From Lentilactobacillus senioris (GTDB taxonomy: Bacteria; Bacillota; Bacilli; Lactobacillales; Lactobacillaceae), in the NCBI RefSeq assembly GCF_026798195.1, contig NZ_JAPQEZ010000001.1:120900-184899 (forward strand): a stretch of DNA of 64,000 nucleotides. Direction: 5' to 3'. Below are positions 35,269-44,963 of the stretch, piece by piece. Under the pieces are notes generated by a model that was not told where the DNA came from, did no database searches, and saw only the letters and a program-made list of their open reading frames with translations. The first letter of the stretch is position 1, and each line of letters starts with the position of its first letter. The position numbers and the translations under genes were made by a program.

Positions 35269-35988
35269 ATGGGACCATTAATTATTTCTTTAGACGTAGC
35301 TACCCGAAAAGATTTATTTCAATTACTAGATCAATTTGACGCTAATGAAACCTTAACCGTCAAAATTGGGATGGAAATGTTTTACGGTGAAGGCCCCCAA
35401 ATCGTTCGGGATTTGCTAAAAATGGGCCATCACATCTTTTTAGATTTAAAACTCCATGACATTCCAAATACAGTAGAAAATGGCATGCGCCAAATTGGCC
35501 GCTTGGGCGTCACTTATACTACCGTGCATGCTTTAGGTGGCTCCCAAATGATTGCCCAAGCTAAGCGGGGGCTGATTAACGGGGCCCAAGATGCCGGAGT
35601 TGCTCCTGCAAGATTACTAGCAGTGACTGAACTCACTTCCATCACTCCCAAAGGACTACGCAACGAACAAAATTGTCGCCTTTCCATGGCCGAGCAAGTA
35701 ATTAGTTTAACTCAACTGGCCAAACAAGCTGGAGCTGACGGGGTAATCACTTCACCGTTGGAAGTCCCTGCCCTTCGTGAACAAGTAGGGGTAGATTTCT
35801 TATACGTTACTCCGGGGATTCGCCCCACTGGAGCCCTCAAAGACGATCAGGCTCGCACTGCTACTCCCAGCGAGGCAGCACACAATGGCAGCAATGCTTT
35901 AGTAATCGGCCGTCCTATTATTCAGGCCGCTGATCCGGTTAGTGCTTATCATCAATATTTGAAGGAGTGGGAAAATGCAGAACGCTAA
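35269..35988 (+). CDS. pyrF: Orotidine 5'-phosphate decarboxylase
   Basis: The 239-aa TIM-barrel enzyme makes UMP from OMP. The catalytic segment FLDLKLHDIPNTV carries the Lys-Asp network; the phosphate loop is seen in TPGIRPTG and VIGRPIIQA. It is the first gene of pyrF-pyrE-pyrD, overlapping pyrE by 14 bp, with AGGAGG before the ATG. Confidence 0.96.
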   Translation: MGPLIISLDVATRKDLFQLLDQFDANETLTVKIGMEMFYGEGPQIVRDLLKMGHHIFLDLKLHDIPNTVENGMRQIGRLGVTYTTVHALGGSQMIAQAKRGLINGAQDAGVAPARLLAVTELTSITPKGLRNEQNCRLSMAEQVISLTQLAKQAGADGVITSPLEVPALREQVGVDFLYVTPGIRPTGALKDDQARTATPSEAAHNGSNALVIGRPIIQAADPVSAYHQYLKEWENAER

Positions 35989-36622
35989 AATTATTCAGAA
36001 TTTAACCGAAGATCAAATTATCAGTTTGTCATTAACTAAACCATTCAAGTACGCTAGTGGGATGCTAGCTCCGATTTACACTGACTTTCGTTTAACAATT
36101 GCTAACCCCCAGTTACGCGATATGATCGCATCTGGCCTAGCTGAAATTATTAAAAAATACTATCCCAATGTAACTGTCATCGGTGGCGTGGCTACTGCCG
36201 GTATCCCGCACGCTGCTTGGGTTGCCCAAAAGTTAAATCTCCCATTAATCTACGTTCGTTCCAAAGCCAAAGATCACGGGGCCAACAAGCAAATTGAAGG
36301 GCGCTTAAGTAAAACTGATCAGGTAGTCTTAATTGATGACCTAATTTCGACTGGTGGCAGCGTCTTACAGGCAGTTCAAGCAGTAAGGGCTGCGGGTTAC
36401 CAGGTCGCTGGGGTTGCCGCTATTTATACATACCAGTTCCCAGATGCTGAACAAAATTTTTCCGAAGCTGATACTACTTTACAGCCCCTATTAACCTATA
36501 AAGACGTGATTCAACAGGAATTTGATCGTGGCCAAATCTCTCAAGCACAATTTGACTACCTCAGCGCTTGGCACCAGGATCCATGGAATTGGCTGAAACA
36601 GGAGGAATCAAATGAATTCTAA
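35975..36622 (+). CDS. pyrE: Orotate phosphoribosyltransferase
   Basis: The 215-aa enzyme joins orotate and PRPP to OMP. The PRPP-binding motif is [14 protein letters not shown], with the catalytic loop [13 protein letters not shown]. It overlaps both neighbours, so the three genes are co-translated. Confidence 0.96.
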   Translation: MQNAKIIQNLTEDQIISLSLTKPFKYASGMLAPIYTDFRLTIANPQLRDMIASGLAEIIKKYYPNVTVIGGVATAGIPHAAWVAQKLNLPLIYVRSKAKDHGANKQIEGRLSKTDQVVLIDDLISTGGSVLQAVQAVRAAGYQVAGVAAIYTYQFPDAEQNFSEADTTLQPLLTYKDVIQQEFDRGQISQAQFDYLSAWHQDPWNWLKQEESNEF

Positions 36623-37556
36623 GTTAGATTTACAGACCACACTTGGGAACATCGGTTTTGCTAACCCCATCCTCAACGCCGCCGGAGTACGGTGCCAATC
36701 AGTATCTGAACTTGATGCTATTATTGCTTCAACAGCCGGAGGGGCAGTAACTAAAAGCGCGACCTTACAACCACGTAAAGGCAACGAAACTCCCCGAATG
36801 CAGTCTTTACCATTGGGTAGTATTAACTCAATGGGGTTGCCTAATTATGGCTTTGACTACTACTTGGATTATGTTATAAACCAACAAATCGCTGGAAACC
36901 AAAACCTAATTCTTTCAATCGCGGGATTAAGCATCACTGAAAATCTAACCATGCTAAGGCAAATAAAAGCTAGTGACTACCAAGGATTGGTAGAGTTAAA
37001 CTTATCCTGTCCCAACGTTGCCGGTAAATCACAAGTTGGTTATGATTTTGAAGCGGTAGCGGATATTTTAGCAGCTGCCTTTACCTTTTTCGACGGCCAT
37101 CTAGGACTGAAGTTGCCACCCTACTTTGATTTAAACCAGTTCGATGAACTCAGCGCCATCTTAAACCAATACCCATTAGCCTACGTTAACTCGATCAATT
37201 CAATTGGGAATGGTTTAGCAATCGATCTTGATACTGAAACTGTAGTTATCAAACCCAAAGCTGGATTTGGTGGTATTGGTGGAGATTACGTTAAACCAAC
37301 TGCATTGGCTAACGTCCGGGCTTTTCGCTTACGACTTAACCCAGCCATCAAAATTATTGGCACCGGGGGAATCAGTTCCGGCCAAGACGTCTTTGAACAC
37401 ATTTTATGCGGTGCCGATCTGGTTCAAATTGGCACAGCGTTTGGGCCAGAAGGCACTCCCATTTTTGAGCGGGTAACTGACGAACTGGAAAAAATTATGG
37501 TAGCCAAAGGCTATCGTAGTCTCACCGATTTCAGGGGGAAATTAAAAATAATTTAA
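36612..37556 (+). CDS. pyrD: Dihydroorotate dehydrogenase, class 1A type
   Basis: The 314-aa FMN enzyme oxidises dihydroorotate. Active-site segment [12 protein letters not shown] contains the catalytic Cys of class 1 enzymes, and [20 protein letters not shown] binds FMN phosphate. Length and the absence of a pyrK neighbour point to the fumarate-linked class 1A. It overlaps pyrE by 11 bp. pyrB, pyrC and carAB are not in the window. Confidence 0.93.
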   Translation: MNSKLDLQTTLGNIGFANPILNAAGVRCQSVSELDAIIASTAGGAVTKSATLQPRKGNETPRMQSLPLGSINSMGLPNYGFDYYLDYVINQQIAGNQNLILSIAGLSITENLTMLRQIKASDYQGLVELNLSCPNVAGKSQVGYDFEAVADILAAAFTFFDGHLGLKLPPYFDLNQFDELSAILNQYPLAYVNSINSIGNGLAIDLDTETVVIKPKAGFGGIGGDYVKPTALANVRAFRLRLNPAIKIIGTGGISSGQDVFEHILCGADLVQIGTAFGPEGTPIFERVTDELEKIMVAKGYRSLTDFRGKLKII

Positions 37557-37585
37557 AACCAAATGTTAAAACTCATAAACAACTA

Positions 37586-37614
37586 AAAAAGCTAACTCGC
37601 TTGAGTTAGCTTTT
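37586..37614. terminator. Bidirectional terminator
   Basis: AAAAAGCTAACTC...GAGTTAGCTTTTT lies between pyrD and the convergent cyclophilin gene. Confidence 0.88.
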
Positions 37615-37617
37615 TAC

Positions 37618-38202
37618 TTAGTCTTCAATCGTTACCGACTTCATCACTACGTCTTCTTTTGGCTTATCAGCAGCGTCTTTTTCCACTTTACTAATGGTTT
37701 TAACAACGTCCATACCGTCGATTACTTGACCAAAAACGGTGTGGCGGAAATCAAGCCAAGGAGTCCCACCCTTTTCGTAAGCAGCAATGATTTCATCTGG
37801 GTAGTTAGCAGCCTTCATTTGGTCAATCATGCCACCCGGAACGTTTTCGTTAGTGACGATGAAGAACTGGCTACCATTAGTGTTAGGACCAGCGTTAGCC
37901 ATTGAAAGCGCGCCGTTTAGGTTAAAGACTTCGGTTGAAAATTCGTCTTCAAATTCACCGCCAAAGCTACTTTGACCACCAGCACCAGTTCCAGTAGGAT
38001 CGCCACCTTGGATCATGAAGTCAGCGATCACGCGGTGAAAAGTAACGCCGTCGTAGTAACCTTGCTTAGCTAAAGTCACGAAGTTTTCGACCGTCTTAGG
38101 AGCTTGGTCAGGGAATAGTTGCACTTTGATAGTGCCATAATTAGTTTCGATAGTAGCCTTAGGACCGGCCACGTTAGTTAAATCAAGTTGTGGGAAAGTC
38201 AT
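37618..38202 (-). CDS. Peptidyl-prolyl cis-trans isomerase, cyclophilin type
   Basis: The 194-aa cytoplasmic cyclophilin has [21 protein letters not shown] (active Arg/Phe), [19 protein letters not shown] and [11 protein letters not shown]. It speeds proline isomerisation in protein folding. No signal peptide. AAGGAG lies before the ATG. Confidence 0.94.
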   Translation of the reverse strand: MTFPQLDLTNVAGPKATIETNYGTIKVQLFPDQAPKTVENFVTLAKQGYYDGVTFHRVIADFMIQGGDPTGTGAGGQSSFGGEFEDEFSTEVFNLNGALSMANAGPNTNGSQFFIVTNENVPGGMIDQMKAANYPDEIIAAYEKGGTPWLDFRHTVFGQVIDGMDVVKTISKVEKDAADKPKEDVVMKSVTIED

Positions 38203-38275
38203 AGTTGTTTCTCCTTAGGATAAGTATTGTTCCTATTATACATTGCAATTGCTAGCTAGCGGTAAAAATGATTGC

Positions 38276-38503
38276 TTAGTCCAGAAAAAATTGCCCCAGA
38301 CTAATTCGAATAAACCGCCAAACTTCTGGTTGCTTTGGATCAAATCCCGCTGGTAAAAAGCGTTGAATATCAGATTGAATAAAAGCTTCATTTACGTGCC
38401 ACCATTCGGCTTCATCAGCAGCGTTTTTGAAAGTATTTAAGTAATACGGATCATCAATGGTTAATAAGGCATCTCGCAAGACATCTTGGTCGTTGTTAGT
38501 CAT
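38276..38503 (-). CDS. Hypothetical acidic protein, 75 aa
   Basis: The 75-aa soluble, acidic protein has no Cys and a Trp-rich middle (AADEAEWWHVNEAF). It has a good SD (AAGGAGG, 7 bases from the ATG), which supports expression. No family recognised. It is followed on the same strand by the cyclophilin gene after 73 bp. Confidence 0.7.
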   Translation of the reverse strand: MTNNDQDVLRDALLTIDDPYYLNTFKNAADEAEWWHVNEAFIQSDIQRFLPAGFDPKQPEVWRFIRISLGQFFLD

Positions 38504-38658
38504 AGTCTTCCTCCTTAAAAGTACATATTAAATATCATATATTTAACTAACTGTCAAAGCGGACTCTTCCTTTATTTTCAGAAAACCAACTACCATTTTC
38601 CTGCTATAATAGATCTTAGTTTTGCTACAGAACCCTACACTAATTTAGGAGCATCTAC

Positions 38659-39816
38659 ATGAACGAAATTTTAAAAGAACAATTCTTCGTCGAAGATTTA
38701 GCTGACGATCAAAAAAACGTCATTAACAACATTAATGGCTATATTAAGCAAAGCTTGAGTGGCTCCAAGCACTCCGTTGCAATTATCGAAGGGGCTGCCG
38801 GGACTGGTAAATCAGTGGTTTTAATGGAATTGGTTCGTAAGTACATGACCGACAAACACTATAAGACCGCCTTAGTCGTTAATCATCCCGAACTCTATAA
38901 AGCTTACCGTGATTTGGGTGAATCAATCCCAAACATGAAGGTTAACTCTATTCGCCGCCCCACTTCATTAATTAACGATGCGCAAAAGAATCATAAAAAG
39001 TACGACATCATCTTCGTTGATGAAGCCCACTTGCTCTATTCCAAATCAGAACCCTACGCGCATTACCGCGGTCAAAACCAACTAACTGATTTAATGGATC
39101 TCGCCAAAGTAGTGGTCGCAGTTTACGATTTCGAACAAGTCTTTCAATCCAAGATGTACTGGGATAAGGACCTGCTCTTCAAAACCATTGGCCAACACCC
39201 CTACGAAGTCTTCAGTATGAATTTCCAGTACCGGATGGTAGCTAGCGACGAACAAGTCCAATGGATGGATGATTTAACAGCTGAACAACCCATCAAACCA
39301 TTTCCTACCAATAGTGACTTTGAATTCGAAGTTTTCGATAAGGCTGGCAAAATGTTTGAGGCCATCAAGAAGCGCAACAAAGAAGTCGGAATGAGTCGAA
39401 TGGTAGCGACTTCCGGTTTCCCTCGAATTGATGGGCGGCACAACGTGGAAATGGATACTTTCAACTTACCTTGGGATGAATGGGATCCCCAACGGACTCA
39501 CTGGGCTAAGCGCGAAGGCTCCATTACCCAAGTTGGTACCATTTATACCTTACAAGGGTTTGATTTAAACTACGTCGGTATGGTCATTGGACCTTCATTT
39601 GGTTACGATCCCAAAACCGATACCATGACCATCATTCCCGAAAAATATTCCCACAAGGAAATCTTCAAAAAGCGCAAAGATATCAAATTTACTCAAGAAG
39701 AATACAAGGTCTTCATCGCTAACGTGCTAAACGTTTTGATGAAGCGGGGAAAATATGGCTTGTATTTGACGGCCTATGATCCTGCGTTACGGAAACGATT
39801 ATTAGAATTGAATTAG
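38659..39816 (+). CDS. DUF2075 family P-loop ATPase/helicase-like protein
   Basis: The 385-aa protein has Walker A AIIEGAAGTGKSVV, Walker B IIFVDEAHLLY and a C-terminal segment VGTIYTLQGFDLNYVGMVIG, the superfamily I helicase-like features of DUF2075. The role is not established; some members associate with defence or nucleic-acid processing, but this one sits among housekeeping genes. AGGAG lies before the ATG. Confidence 0.85.
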   Translation: MNEILKEQFFVEDLADDQKNVINNINGYIKQSLSGSKHSVAIIEGAAGTGKSVVLMELVRKYMTDKHYKTALVVNHPELYKAYRDLGESIPNMKVNSIRRPTSLINDAQKNHKKYDIIFVDEAHLLYSKSEPYAHYRGQNQLTDLMDLAKVVVAVYDFEQVFQSKMYWDKDLLFKTIGQHPYEVFSMNFQYRMVASDEQVQWMDDLTAEQPIKPFPTNSDFEFEVFDKAGKMFEAIKKRNKEVGMSRMVATSGFPRIDGRHNVEMDTFNLPWDEWDPQRTHWAKREGSITQVGTIYTLQGFDLNYVGMVIGPSFGYDPKTDTMTIIPEKYSHKEIFKKRKDIKFTQEEYKVFIANVLNVLMKRGKYGLYLTAYDPALRKRLLELN

Positions 39817-39825
39817 AACTAATTA

Positions 39826-39861
39826 AAAACCAGGAGGTCAAAATTGATCTCCTGGTTTCTT
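39826..39861 (+). terminator. Terminator of the DUF2075 gene
   Basis: AAACCAGGAG...CTCCTGGTTT stem with a short T-rich tail. Confidence 0.75.
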
Positions 39862-39974
39862 AGGTTTTTAATATAATTTAGGGCATTAACTTGACACCGA
39901 GACTAACTAATTCTAGTCTAGTAGCAATCAACAAAGTTTTGATTGACCATTTTTAGTTAAGGAAGGTTTACCTT

Positions 39975-40838
39975 GTGAGTAAAATTGCGATTGTAACTGA
40001 CAGCACTGCGACCCTAGCTCCTGCAGAAGTTGAGGCCTTTGGGAACGTGTTCGTAGTCCCGATTACCTTTATGATTAACAATAACGTCTACCCCGAAGGC
40101 ATTGGGATGAGCAATGATGAGTTTTATGCTAAGTTACCCACTTTGGATAAGTTACCAACCACTGCACCACCCACCCCTCAAATTATGCTTTCACTATATG
40201 ATGATTTAGTTAAAAATGGTTACGACCAAATTATCAGTATTCATTTGACTGCTGGAATTACCGGCTTCGTAAACAACCTACGAATGTTTACCAGAAATTA
40301 TCAAGATGCTGAAATCGTGGTCTATGATTCCCACATGGCATTGTCCCCAATGGGGTATCAAGTCAAAATTGCGGCTGCCATGGCCAACGAAGGGGTGCCG
40401 TTAGACCATATAATTAATACCCTTAATCAACTTCGTGATTCTATGGGCGTTTACTTTGTTGTGGATGATCTAAAAAACCTAGTTACCGGAGGGCGCTTAA
40501 GTAAAACCGGAGCTCTTGCTGGTGGTTTACTAAAAATCAAACCGATTTTGACGTTATCCGAAGACACCCACGAAATCATCCCAATTGGCAAAATTCGGAC
40601 CATGAAAAAAGCTCTCGTTGATATCGAAGAACGCTTCAAAACAGTTTATGACCAAAGAACTCAACCATTGCACGTAATGCTGATGGGAACCAATAACGAA
40701 CCGGCAATTAAAAAATGGGAGGCGGACTTTAAGTCGCGTTTCCCCGACGTTTCTACTGAAGTCGACCAGATCGGTCCAGTAATTGGAACTCATGTTGGCA
40801 ATAATGCCTTTGCATTAGCGTGGATTAATGAAATGTAA
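39975..40838 (+). CDS. DegV family fatty-acid-binding protein
   Basis: The 287-aa protein starts SKIAIVTDSTATLAP, with TTAPPTPQIML, SIHLTAGITGF and GGRLSKTGALAGGLLKIKPIL, all typical of DegV/FakB. Members hold fatty acids for the FakA kinase in phospholipid synthesis. GTG start after an AAGGAAGG SD. FakA is not in the window. Confidence 0.9.
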   Translation: MSKIAIVTDSTATLAPAEVEAFGNVFVVPITFMINNNVYPEGIGMSNDEFYAKLPTLDKLPTTAPPTPQIMLSLYDDLVKNGYDQIISIHLTAGITGFVNNLRMFTRNYQDAEIVVYDSHMALSPMGYQVKIAAAMANEGVPLDHIINTLNQLRDSMGVYFVVDDLKNLVTGGRLSKTGALAGGLLKIKPILTLSEDTHEIIPIGKIRTMKKALVDIEERFKTVYDQRTQPLHVMLMGTNNEPAIKKWEADFKSRFPDVSTEVDQIGPVIGTHVGNNAFALAWINEM

Positions 40839-40844
40839 TTTACT

Positions 40845-40877
40845 AAAGCCTAGTCCTTTACCGGATTAGGTTTTTTT
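40845..40877 (+). terminator. Terminator of the degV gene
   Basis: AGCCTAGTCC...GGATTAGGTT hairpin followed by seven T. Confidence 0.82.
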
Positions 40878-40929
40878 ATTGGGATGTAGCGGCGTATAAT
40901 AAACTTAACTAAACAAAGGGAGTTTACCA

Positions 40930-42054
40930 ATGCGAAAATCAATTACCGTTTTAATTGCTGGTTTGTTGATGGGGATGTCAGCAATGCTAGTTTCAACACC
41001 TCATGTTAAGGCAGCAACTTACCAAATTACCAATCTTGAATATAATTCAAGTAATCATCCGGCTCCATATAAAAACAAAACTAATCAAAGCGTGGCCATG
41101 TGGAATCAAGAATATACTAAAAAAATTCACGATCTCAAAAACTACTATAAAACTACCTGGTACGTTTCAATGACTGCCACCATCAAACATGGTAATCAGT
41201 CCTTTAAAGCCTGGTATATCCGTAATGATAGCAGTCTTGGTGGTTGGGTGAAGCCATCGGCAGTGACCCCCGGTTATAACTTCAAAGGTTATCCAATGAT
41301 TCAAAAGAAATGGTACAGCAAATATACCGTATTCCACCTTAAAGACAACAGCCAAAATGCTTACATGTGGAATTGGAAACACTCCAAAGTCCGCCATAAT
41401 CTTAAAAATTACCCTGGAGTAAACTGGACTCGTTCTGAATCGGTGGTAATGCAACACGGAAATAAAAAAGCAGTGTACTACTACCTGACTGGAAACACTA
41501 CTGGAAATGGTAGATTAATCTCTGGTTATGTTTGGCGAGGATATTTACAAAAAGGCCTTAATCCTGATCATACCGGCCAAAATCTAGTTTACCCTGAACA
41601 GTTTCCTTCTACCGAAAATTACGTTGACTACGTAAATACCAATCATACTCAAAAATTAACTAAACAAATTGCTGCCCTATTTCCAAATACCCCAATCGAT
41701 TTGAATCTTTCTCAGATTGCTATTTATAATTATGGATCTATCGATGAGTTCATTATAGGAGATGAAGACATTGATCCAATGCCCACTACTGGATATAAGG
41801 ATATTATTTCATTTCGACCAATCTCTTATAAACTATGGCAAAACTCTAATCTTAGTGACACTCAAAAACTAGCCTTAGTTAAAACTGAGTTAAATAAATT
41901 AGGTTATACCGCTAATAAACGTGCTAAGTTAAAAGACTATTATTTAGGAATTTACTTAATCGATAATATTAGTGATCCTTACGACATGGTTGTGCAAGAC
42001 GGCGGCTATGGTCATGCTAATGGTTACGGACTCGTATTAGCAAAAAAAGCGTAA
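40930..42054 (+). CDS. Secreted protein with two SH3-like (GW/SLAP-like) repeats
   Basis: The 374-aa protein has a signal peptide (MRKSITVLIAGLLMGMSAML to about residue 32, VKA cleavage). Two related repeats follow: one with YKNKTNQSVAMWNQEYTKKIHDLKNY and one with LKDNSQNAYMWNWKHSKVRHNLKNY, each ending in a GW- or GYV-type strand, as in lactobacillar wall-binding repeats. The last 140 residues form a separate, unrecognised domain. No LPXTG anchor, so it is probably released or non-covalently wall-bound. Confidence 0.75.
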   Translation: MRKSITVLIAGLLMGMSAMLVSTPHVKAATYQITNLEYNSSNHPAPYKNKTNQSVAMWNQEYTKKIHDLKNYYKTTWYVSMTATIKHGNQSFKAWYIRNDSSLGGWVKPSAVTPGYNFKGYPMIQKKWYSKYTVFHLKDNSQNAYMWNWKHSKVRHNLKNYPGVNWTRSESVVMQHGNKKAVYYYLTGNTTGNGRLISGYVWRGYLQKGLNPDHTGQNLVYPEQFPSTENYVDYVNTNHTQKLTKQIAALFPNTPIDLNLSQIAIYNYGSIDEFIIGDEDIDPMPTTGYKDIISFRPISYKLWQNSNLSDTQKLALVKTELNKLGYTANKRAKLKDYYLGIYLIDNISDPYDMVVQDGGYGHANGYGLVLAKKA

Positions 42055-42059
42055 TATCA

Positions 42060-42095
42060 ACAAAAAACAAGACTCAAATGAGTCTTGTTTTTTTA
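42060..42095. terminator. Terminator after the secreted repeat protein
   Basis: ACAAGACTC...GAGTCTTGT stem with a seven-T run on the plus strand. Confidence 0.85.
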
Positions 42096-42177
42096 TAATA
42101 CAGAATCTAGCCACGTTAAACTATGTTGAATTAATTGTTTAGGAATTTCTCGTTGAATAAAGTGACCAATACCTGGC
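42093..42177 (-). pseudogene. 3' remnant of an alpha/beta hydrolase gene
   Basis: On the minus strand the frame reads WPGIGHFIQREIPKQLIQ and ends SLTWLDSVL with a stop, matching the typical C-terminal end of alpha/beta hydrolases (catalytic His in GHF). The rest of the gene is absent, leaving about 28 codons next to the terminator. The stretch 42178-42250 holds nothing recognisable. Confidence 0.65.
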
Positions 42178-42252
42178 CAGAATTACCGCCATCTTGATAA
42201 GTAAATGAATTTATCAGTTAATAAAATGCATATCCAAATTTTAGATAATCAA

Positions 42253-42300
42253 AAATACCTCATAACTATTAGATTTATGTCTGATAATTATGAGGTATTT
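42253..42300. terminator. Terminator of the 147-aa secreted protein gene
   Basis: A 13-bp stem (AAATACCTCATAA and its complement) spans a 22-base loop. Confidence 0.75.
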
Positions 42301-42319
42301 CATTACTTTTAATTAATTT

Positions 42320-42763
42320 TTATCTTGTAAATTTTTGCCACTTAGATGAGTCACTTTGAATATCATATCCTACTCTAATTTTATGTTTAGAATAGTATCT
42401 AATATAAAAAGAGGCATTATTACCTCCGTAAACTTTTTTATATCCGCGATAATAGTAAGTATGTTTTGCTTTAATATGATAAATATTATTCCCCAAATAT
42501 TGATAATTAGTACCAGTATAATGTATTATACGGTCAATCATTCCCATATGTATACTACGCTTAGTTAATTTGATCGATGGTCGGTATCCATTAGTTTTCC
42601 TTGCCTTCCACGTTTTACGTAATTTGCTTGGTGTGTTTTTATGATATTTCTGAAAATTATTCACACTAGCTTGAGCATTATTTGGTAAATTAATATTTTC
42701 ATATGAATTCACAAATATAAAAGCTGTAAAAATCAATAATATAAATTTAATTATTCTTTTCAT
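42320..42763 (-). CDS. Small secreted basic protein, 147 aa
   Basis: The 147-aa protein has a signal peptide (MKRIIKFILLIFTAFIFVNS, cleavage near NAQA at about 33) and a Lys/Tyr-rich mature part with GNNIYHIKAKHTYYYRGYKKV. Its composition is clearly more AT-rich than the genes to its left. No family recognised; small secreted lactobacillar proteins of this type are common and uncharacterised. AGGAG lies before the ATG. Confidence 0.65.
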   Translation of the reverse strand: MKRIIKFILLIFTAFIFVNSYENINLPNNAQASVNNFQKYHKNTPSKLRKTWKARKTNGYRPSIKLTKRSIHMGMIDRIIHYTGTNYQYLGNNIYHIKAKHTYYYRGYKKVYGGNNASFYIRYYSKHKIRVGYDIQSDSSKWQKFTR

Positions 42764-42868
42764 TATTGTTCTCCTTAAAATAAATTAATTTTAATAAAAT
42801 TATTATATATCACATATAATACAAAATCGATTTTTTCTTGTATCATTATCACAAGTGATCTCAATTCA

Positions 42869-42905
42869 AAAAAAGTAACCACTCTTTTGAGTAGTTACTT
42901 TTTTA
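42869..42905 (-). terminator. Terminator at the end of the GNAT pseudogene
   Basis: AAAAAGTAAC...GTTACTTTTT with an inner CACTC/GAGTA pairing; overlaps the pseudogene stop. Confidence 0.7.
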
Positions 42906-43343
42906 ACGCTTCATATATAAAAGCGGGTATGGATTTCCTTGTTCATCATGGTTTGTTCTTTTATACGTTTTAAATCCCAGCTGTTCATAAAAGCCCTCAG
43001 CCAAGGGATTTTGTTCATTAACGGCGAGATCATTAATTGAGTAATTTTCAATTCCATAGCTAAGTAGTTTTTTACCATATCCCTTGCCTCTTTCTTCATC
43101 AGCAACAAAGAGCATTTCTAAATGCTGGTTATTAACTCCCAAAAAGCCTACCGGAATATGAGTTTTATTTTCAATAATAATTAATCGATGAACTTCTGCT
43201 AACGCTTGTGGAACATACCGTTTAATATCCGCTATTTCATTCTCTGCTAGAAAAAAGTGGGTTGCCTTAACTGAACTTTCCCAGACAGCTAAAAGTTGTT
43301 GGATCAGAGTTTCACTGCGATGTTATACTTCAGTAATTTTCAT
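42903..43343 (-). pseudogene. GNAT acetyltransferase with early nonsense codon
   Basis: From the ATG at 43343 codon 7 is TAA (about 43323-43325); after it one uninterrupted frame gives a normal GNAT protein: ETLIQQLLAVWESSVKATHF, IPVGFLGV, ERGKGYGKKLLSYGIE (acetyl-CoA loop) and EGFYEQLGFKTYKRT. Only this one change disables it, and no alternative ATG, GTG or TTG follows until 43142, which would cut off the N-terminal half. It is a recent pseudogene or a sequencing error. Confidence 0.8.
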
Positions 43344-43559
43344 TTTTTACCTCATTAATCGTAATATCTTTTAATAATATAAATACAATGTAAAAATCAT
43401 ATTATCCTTATTGTATTTGAAATTGTCCAGTGTTACATTTTAGTTTATCAATTAAAACAAAGGAGAAATATTCAACATTTGTTAAAACCATAATCTAAAA
43501 ATTCCCTAAATCATTAAGTTTAGGTATTTACATAAATACATAATTTGGAGAAATCAATA

Positions 43560-43745
43560 ATGCTGATTATAATACCGCTTTTTATTATATTAATAGTTTT
43601 CCTAGTTCTAGGAGTTAGACTCGCTCTCCATTATCAAGAGAAAGTAACAACCTGGCAAAAATTTGTTATCTTATTCCTTTTTCTCGGATTACTTTGGGGC
43701 ATATATGAATATATTTTTGTCTTTCACGTACAATTTGAATTTTAA
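43560..43745 (+). CDS. Small membrane protein, 61 aa
   Basis: The 61-aa protein has two hydrophobic helices (LIIIPLFIILIVFLVLGV and KFVILFLFLGLLWGIYEYIF) joined by a short polar loop. The ATG at 43560 is 9 bases after GGAG; the TTG at 43545 overlaps the SD. No family recognised. It lies just outside the outermost attachment-like repeat. Confidence 0.55.
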   Translation: MLIIIPLFIILIVFLVLGVRLALHYQEKVTTWQKFVILFLFLGLLWGIYEYIFVFHVQFEF

Positions 43746-43752
43746 TTGCTAA

Positions 43753-43788
43753 GCAAAAAAAGAGAACTCAACTAACTGAGTTCCTTTT
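43753..43788 (+). terminator. Terminator after the 61-aa gene
   Basis: AAAAAAGAGAACTC...GAGTTCCTTTTTT stem and T-run; it lies 25 bp before the attachment-like site. Confidence 0.8.
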
Positions 43789-43813
43789 TTCTATTCTCTA
43801 GTTTAATTAAATA

Positions 43814-43841
43814 ACCTAATCACTTGTGATACAGACTTGCA
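43814..43841 (+). repeat. Outer attachment-like site (degenerate)
   Basis: Bases 43814-43837 match the 46653-46676 site at 22 of 24 positions and share the following TGCA. It marks the probable left end of the smaller cassette module. Confidence 0.75.
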
Positions 43842-43949
43842 CCTCTAATTACCTTTACAATCACAAGATCACCCTACCTATATCATAAATACCATTGCGA
43901 TTGCCTCTACATCACTTATTATACTGATTTCTAGCCTACTTTAATACTA

Positions 43950-44147
43950 ACAAGCAGGCACCCTCAAAGGAATTCCTGCTTGTTTTTGTTCTACTTTTTT
44001 AAATGCATTAATCTGGTCTACTACTTTTTGACTAAATCATCGCATATGAACGTGCAATAATTTATTTTCCTTATCGATAGTAACCTGCTCAGTAAATGTG
44101 ACATACACTTAATTTAGGTAATCACGGTTACCTGATTTAGTAATTTA
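43950..44147 (-). pseudogene. Vestigial 3' end of a ccrB-type recombinase gene
   Basis: The minus strand reads in one frame ITKSGNRDYLN, stop, VYVTFTEQVTIDKENKLLHV, HMR, stop, FSQKVVDQINAF and KQAGIPLRVPAC. It aligns with the C-terminus of the intact recombinase (ITRSKNRNYLKQIYATFIET, VTIDKEHKLLNVHMRFSD, EKAGVPSVGAPAF). Two stop codons interrupt it and everything upstream is missing. It shows that the small module once had its own ccr genes. Confidence 0.8.
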
Positions 44148-44176
44148 AATAACACTTGCGGTAGCATTAACAATTA

Positions 44177-44956
44177 TTAAAATTTAACAATGGCATTTAA
44201 CCTAAAATTATTTAATCCTGTCACCGGATCTAATTTAAATGCACAATTTTTTAAACTTCCTATAGAAATATTTTCTCCATTTTTGCCAATATCTTCAAAC
44301 AAAGCAATTCGTGATTCTCTTTGATAATTATATTTTTCACGCTTTAAAAATATTATTTTACCAGGATCCGCCTTAAACTCGTCTACCGTGATATTTTGTT
44401 GAATTGACTCTGGATAATATTCTACGTTTTGTAACCGAATATTTCTTCCTTTTTGAGTAAACTTACTATCCATAACACTTAGCAAACCACTAGCATTAAT
44501 AACAACTGGAATACGCTTATTATCATCACTTAATCTTATTAAATCATCAATAACATTATCCTTTATTTTTAATACTGCTTTTTCAGTTTTTTTATCATAT
44601 TCTTCAATTTCTAAATCTTCTCTAGCATTAAGGTTACACAATGATAGAACTCCCCATTCTCGGACAGTATCATATGTAAATTCCACATTGATTGAATTAA
44701 CATCATTAGGATCTAAAATATATTCTTTATCATCAATAATCATCGTGGTTTTGCTTTGTTTAGGATCAAAATTAATAATTCTAGCACCTTCACTTTTATC
44801 TCCAATAACATCATCACCATATTCATTTTCTAAATCAATAAAATAACCTAAAGGTGAAAAATGTAATTCTCCATTATTTATAAAATTATCAACGTATTTT
44901 AACATTAAACTATGCTCTGGCCAGGTTTCATTATATTGTGAATACCAGTTCTCCAT
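44177..44956 (-). CDS. Unknown 259-aa protein (DUF2971-like flavour)
   Basis: The 259-aa soluble protein is acidic and rich in Asn and Ile. Its start (LMLKYVDNFINNGELHFSPL, then YF and GDKSEG) resembles DUF2971-type proteins often found in accessory and defence loci, but I cannot confirm the family. The end contains REKYNYQRESRIALFE. It sits between the ccrB remnant and the thioredoxin genes. Low G+C marks it as acquired DNA. Confidence 0.6.
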   Translation of the reverse strand: MENWYSQYNETWPEHSLMLKYVDNFINNGELHFSPLGYFIDLENEYGDDVIGDKSEGARIINFDPKQSKTTMIIDDKEYILDPNDVNSINVEFTYDTVREWGVLSLCNLNAREDLEIEEYDKKTEKAVLKIKDNVIDDLIRLSDDNKRIPVVINASGLLSVMDSKFTQKGRNIRLQNVEYYPESIQQNITVDEFKADPGKIIFLKREKYNYQRESRIALFEDIGKNGENISIGSLKNCAFKLDPVTGLNNFRLNAIVKF

Positions 44957-44963
44957 TTATACT

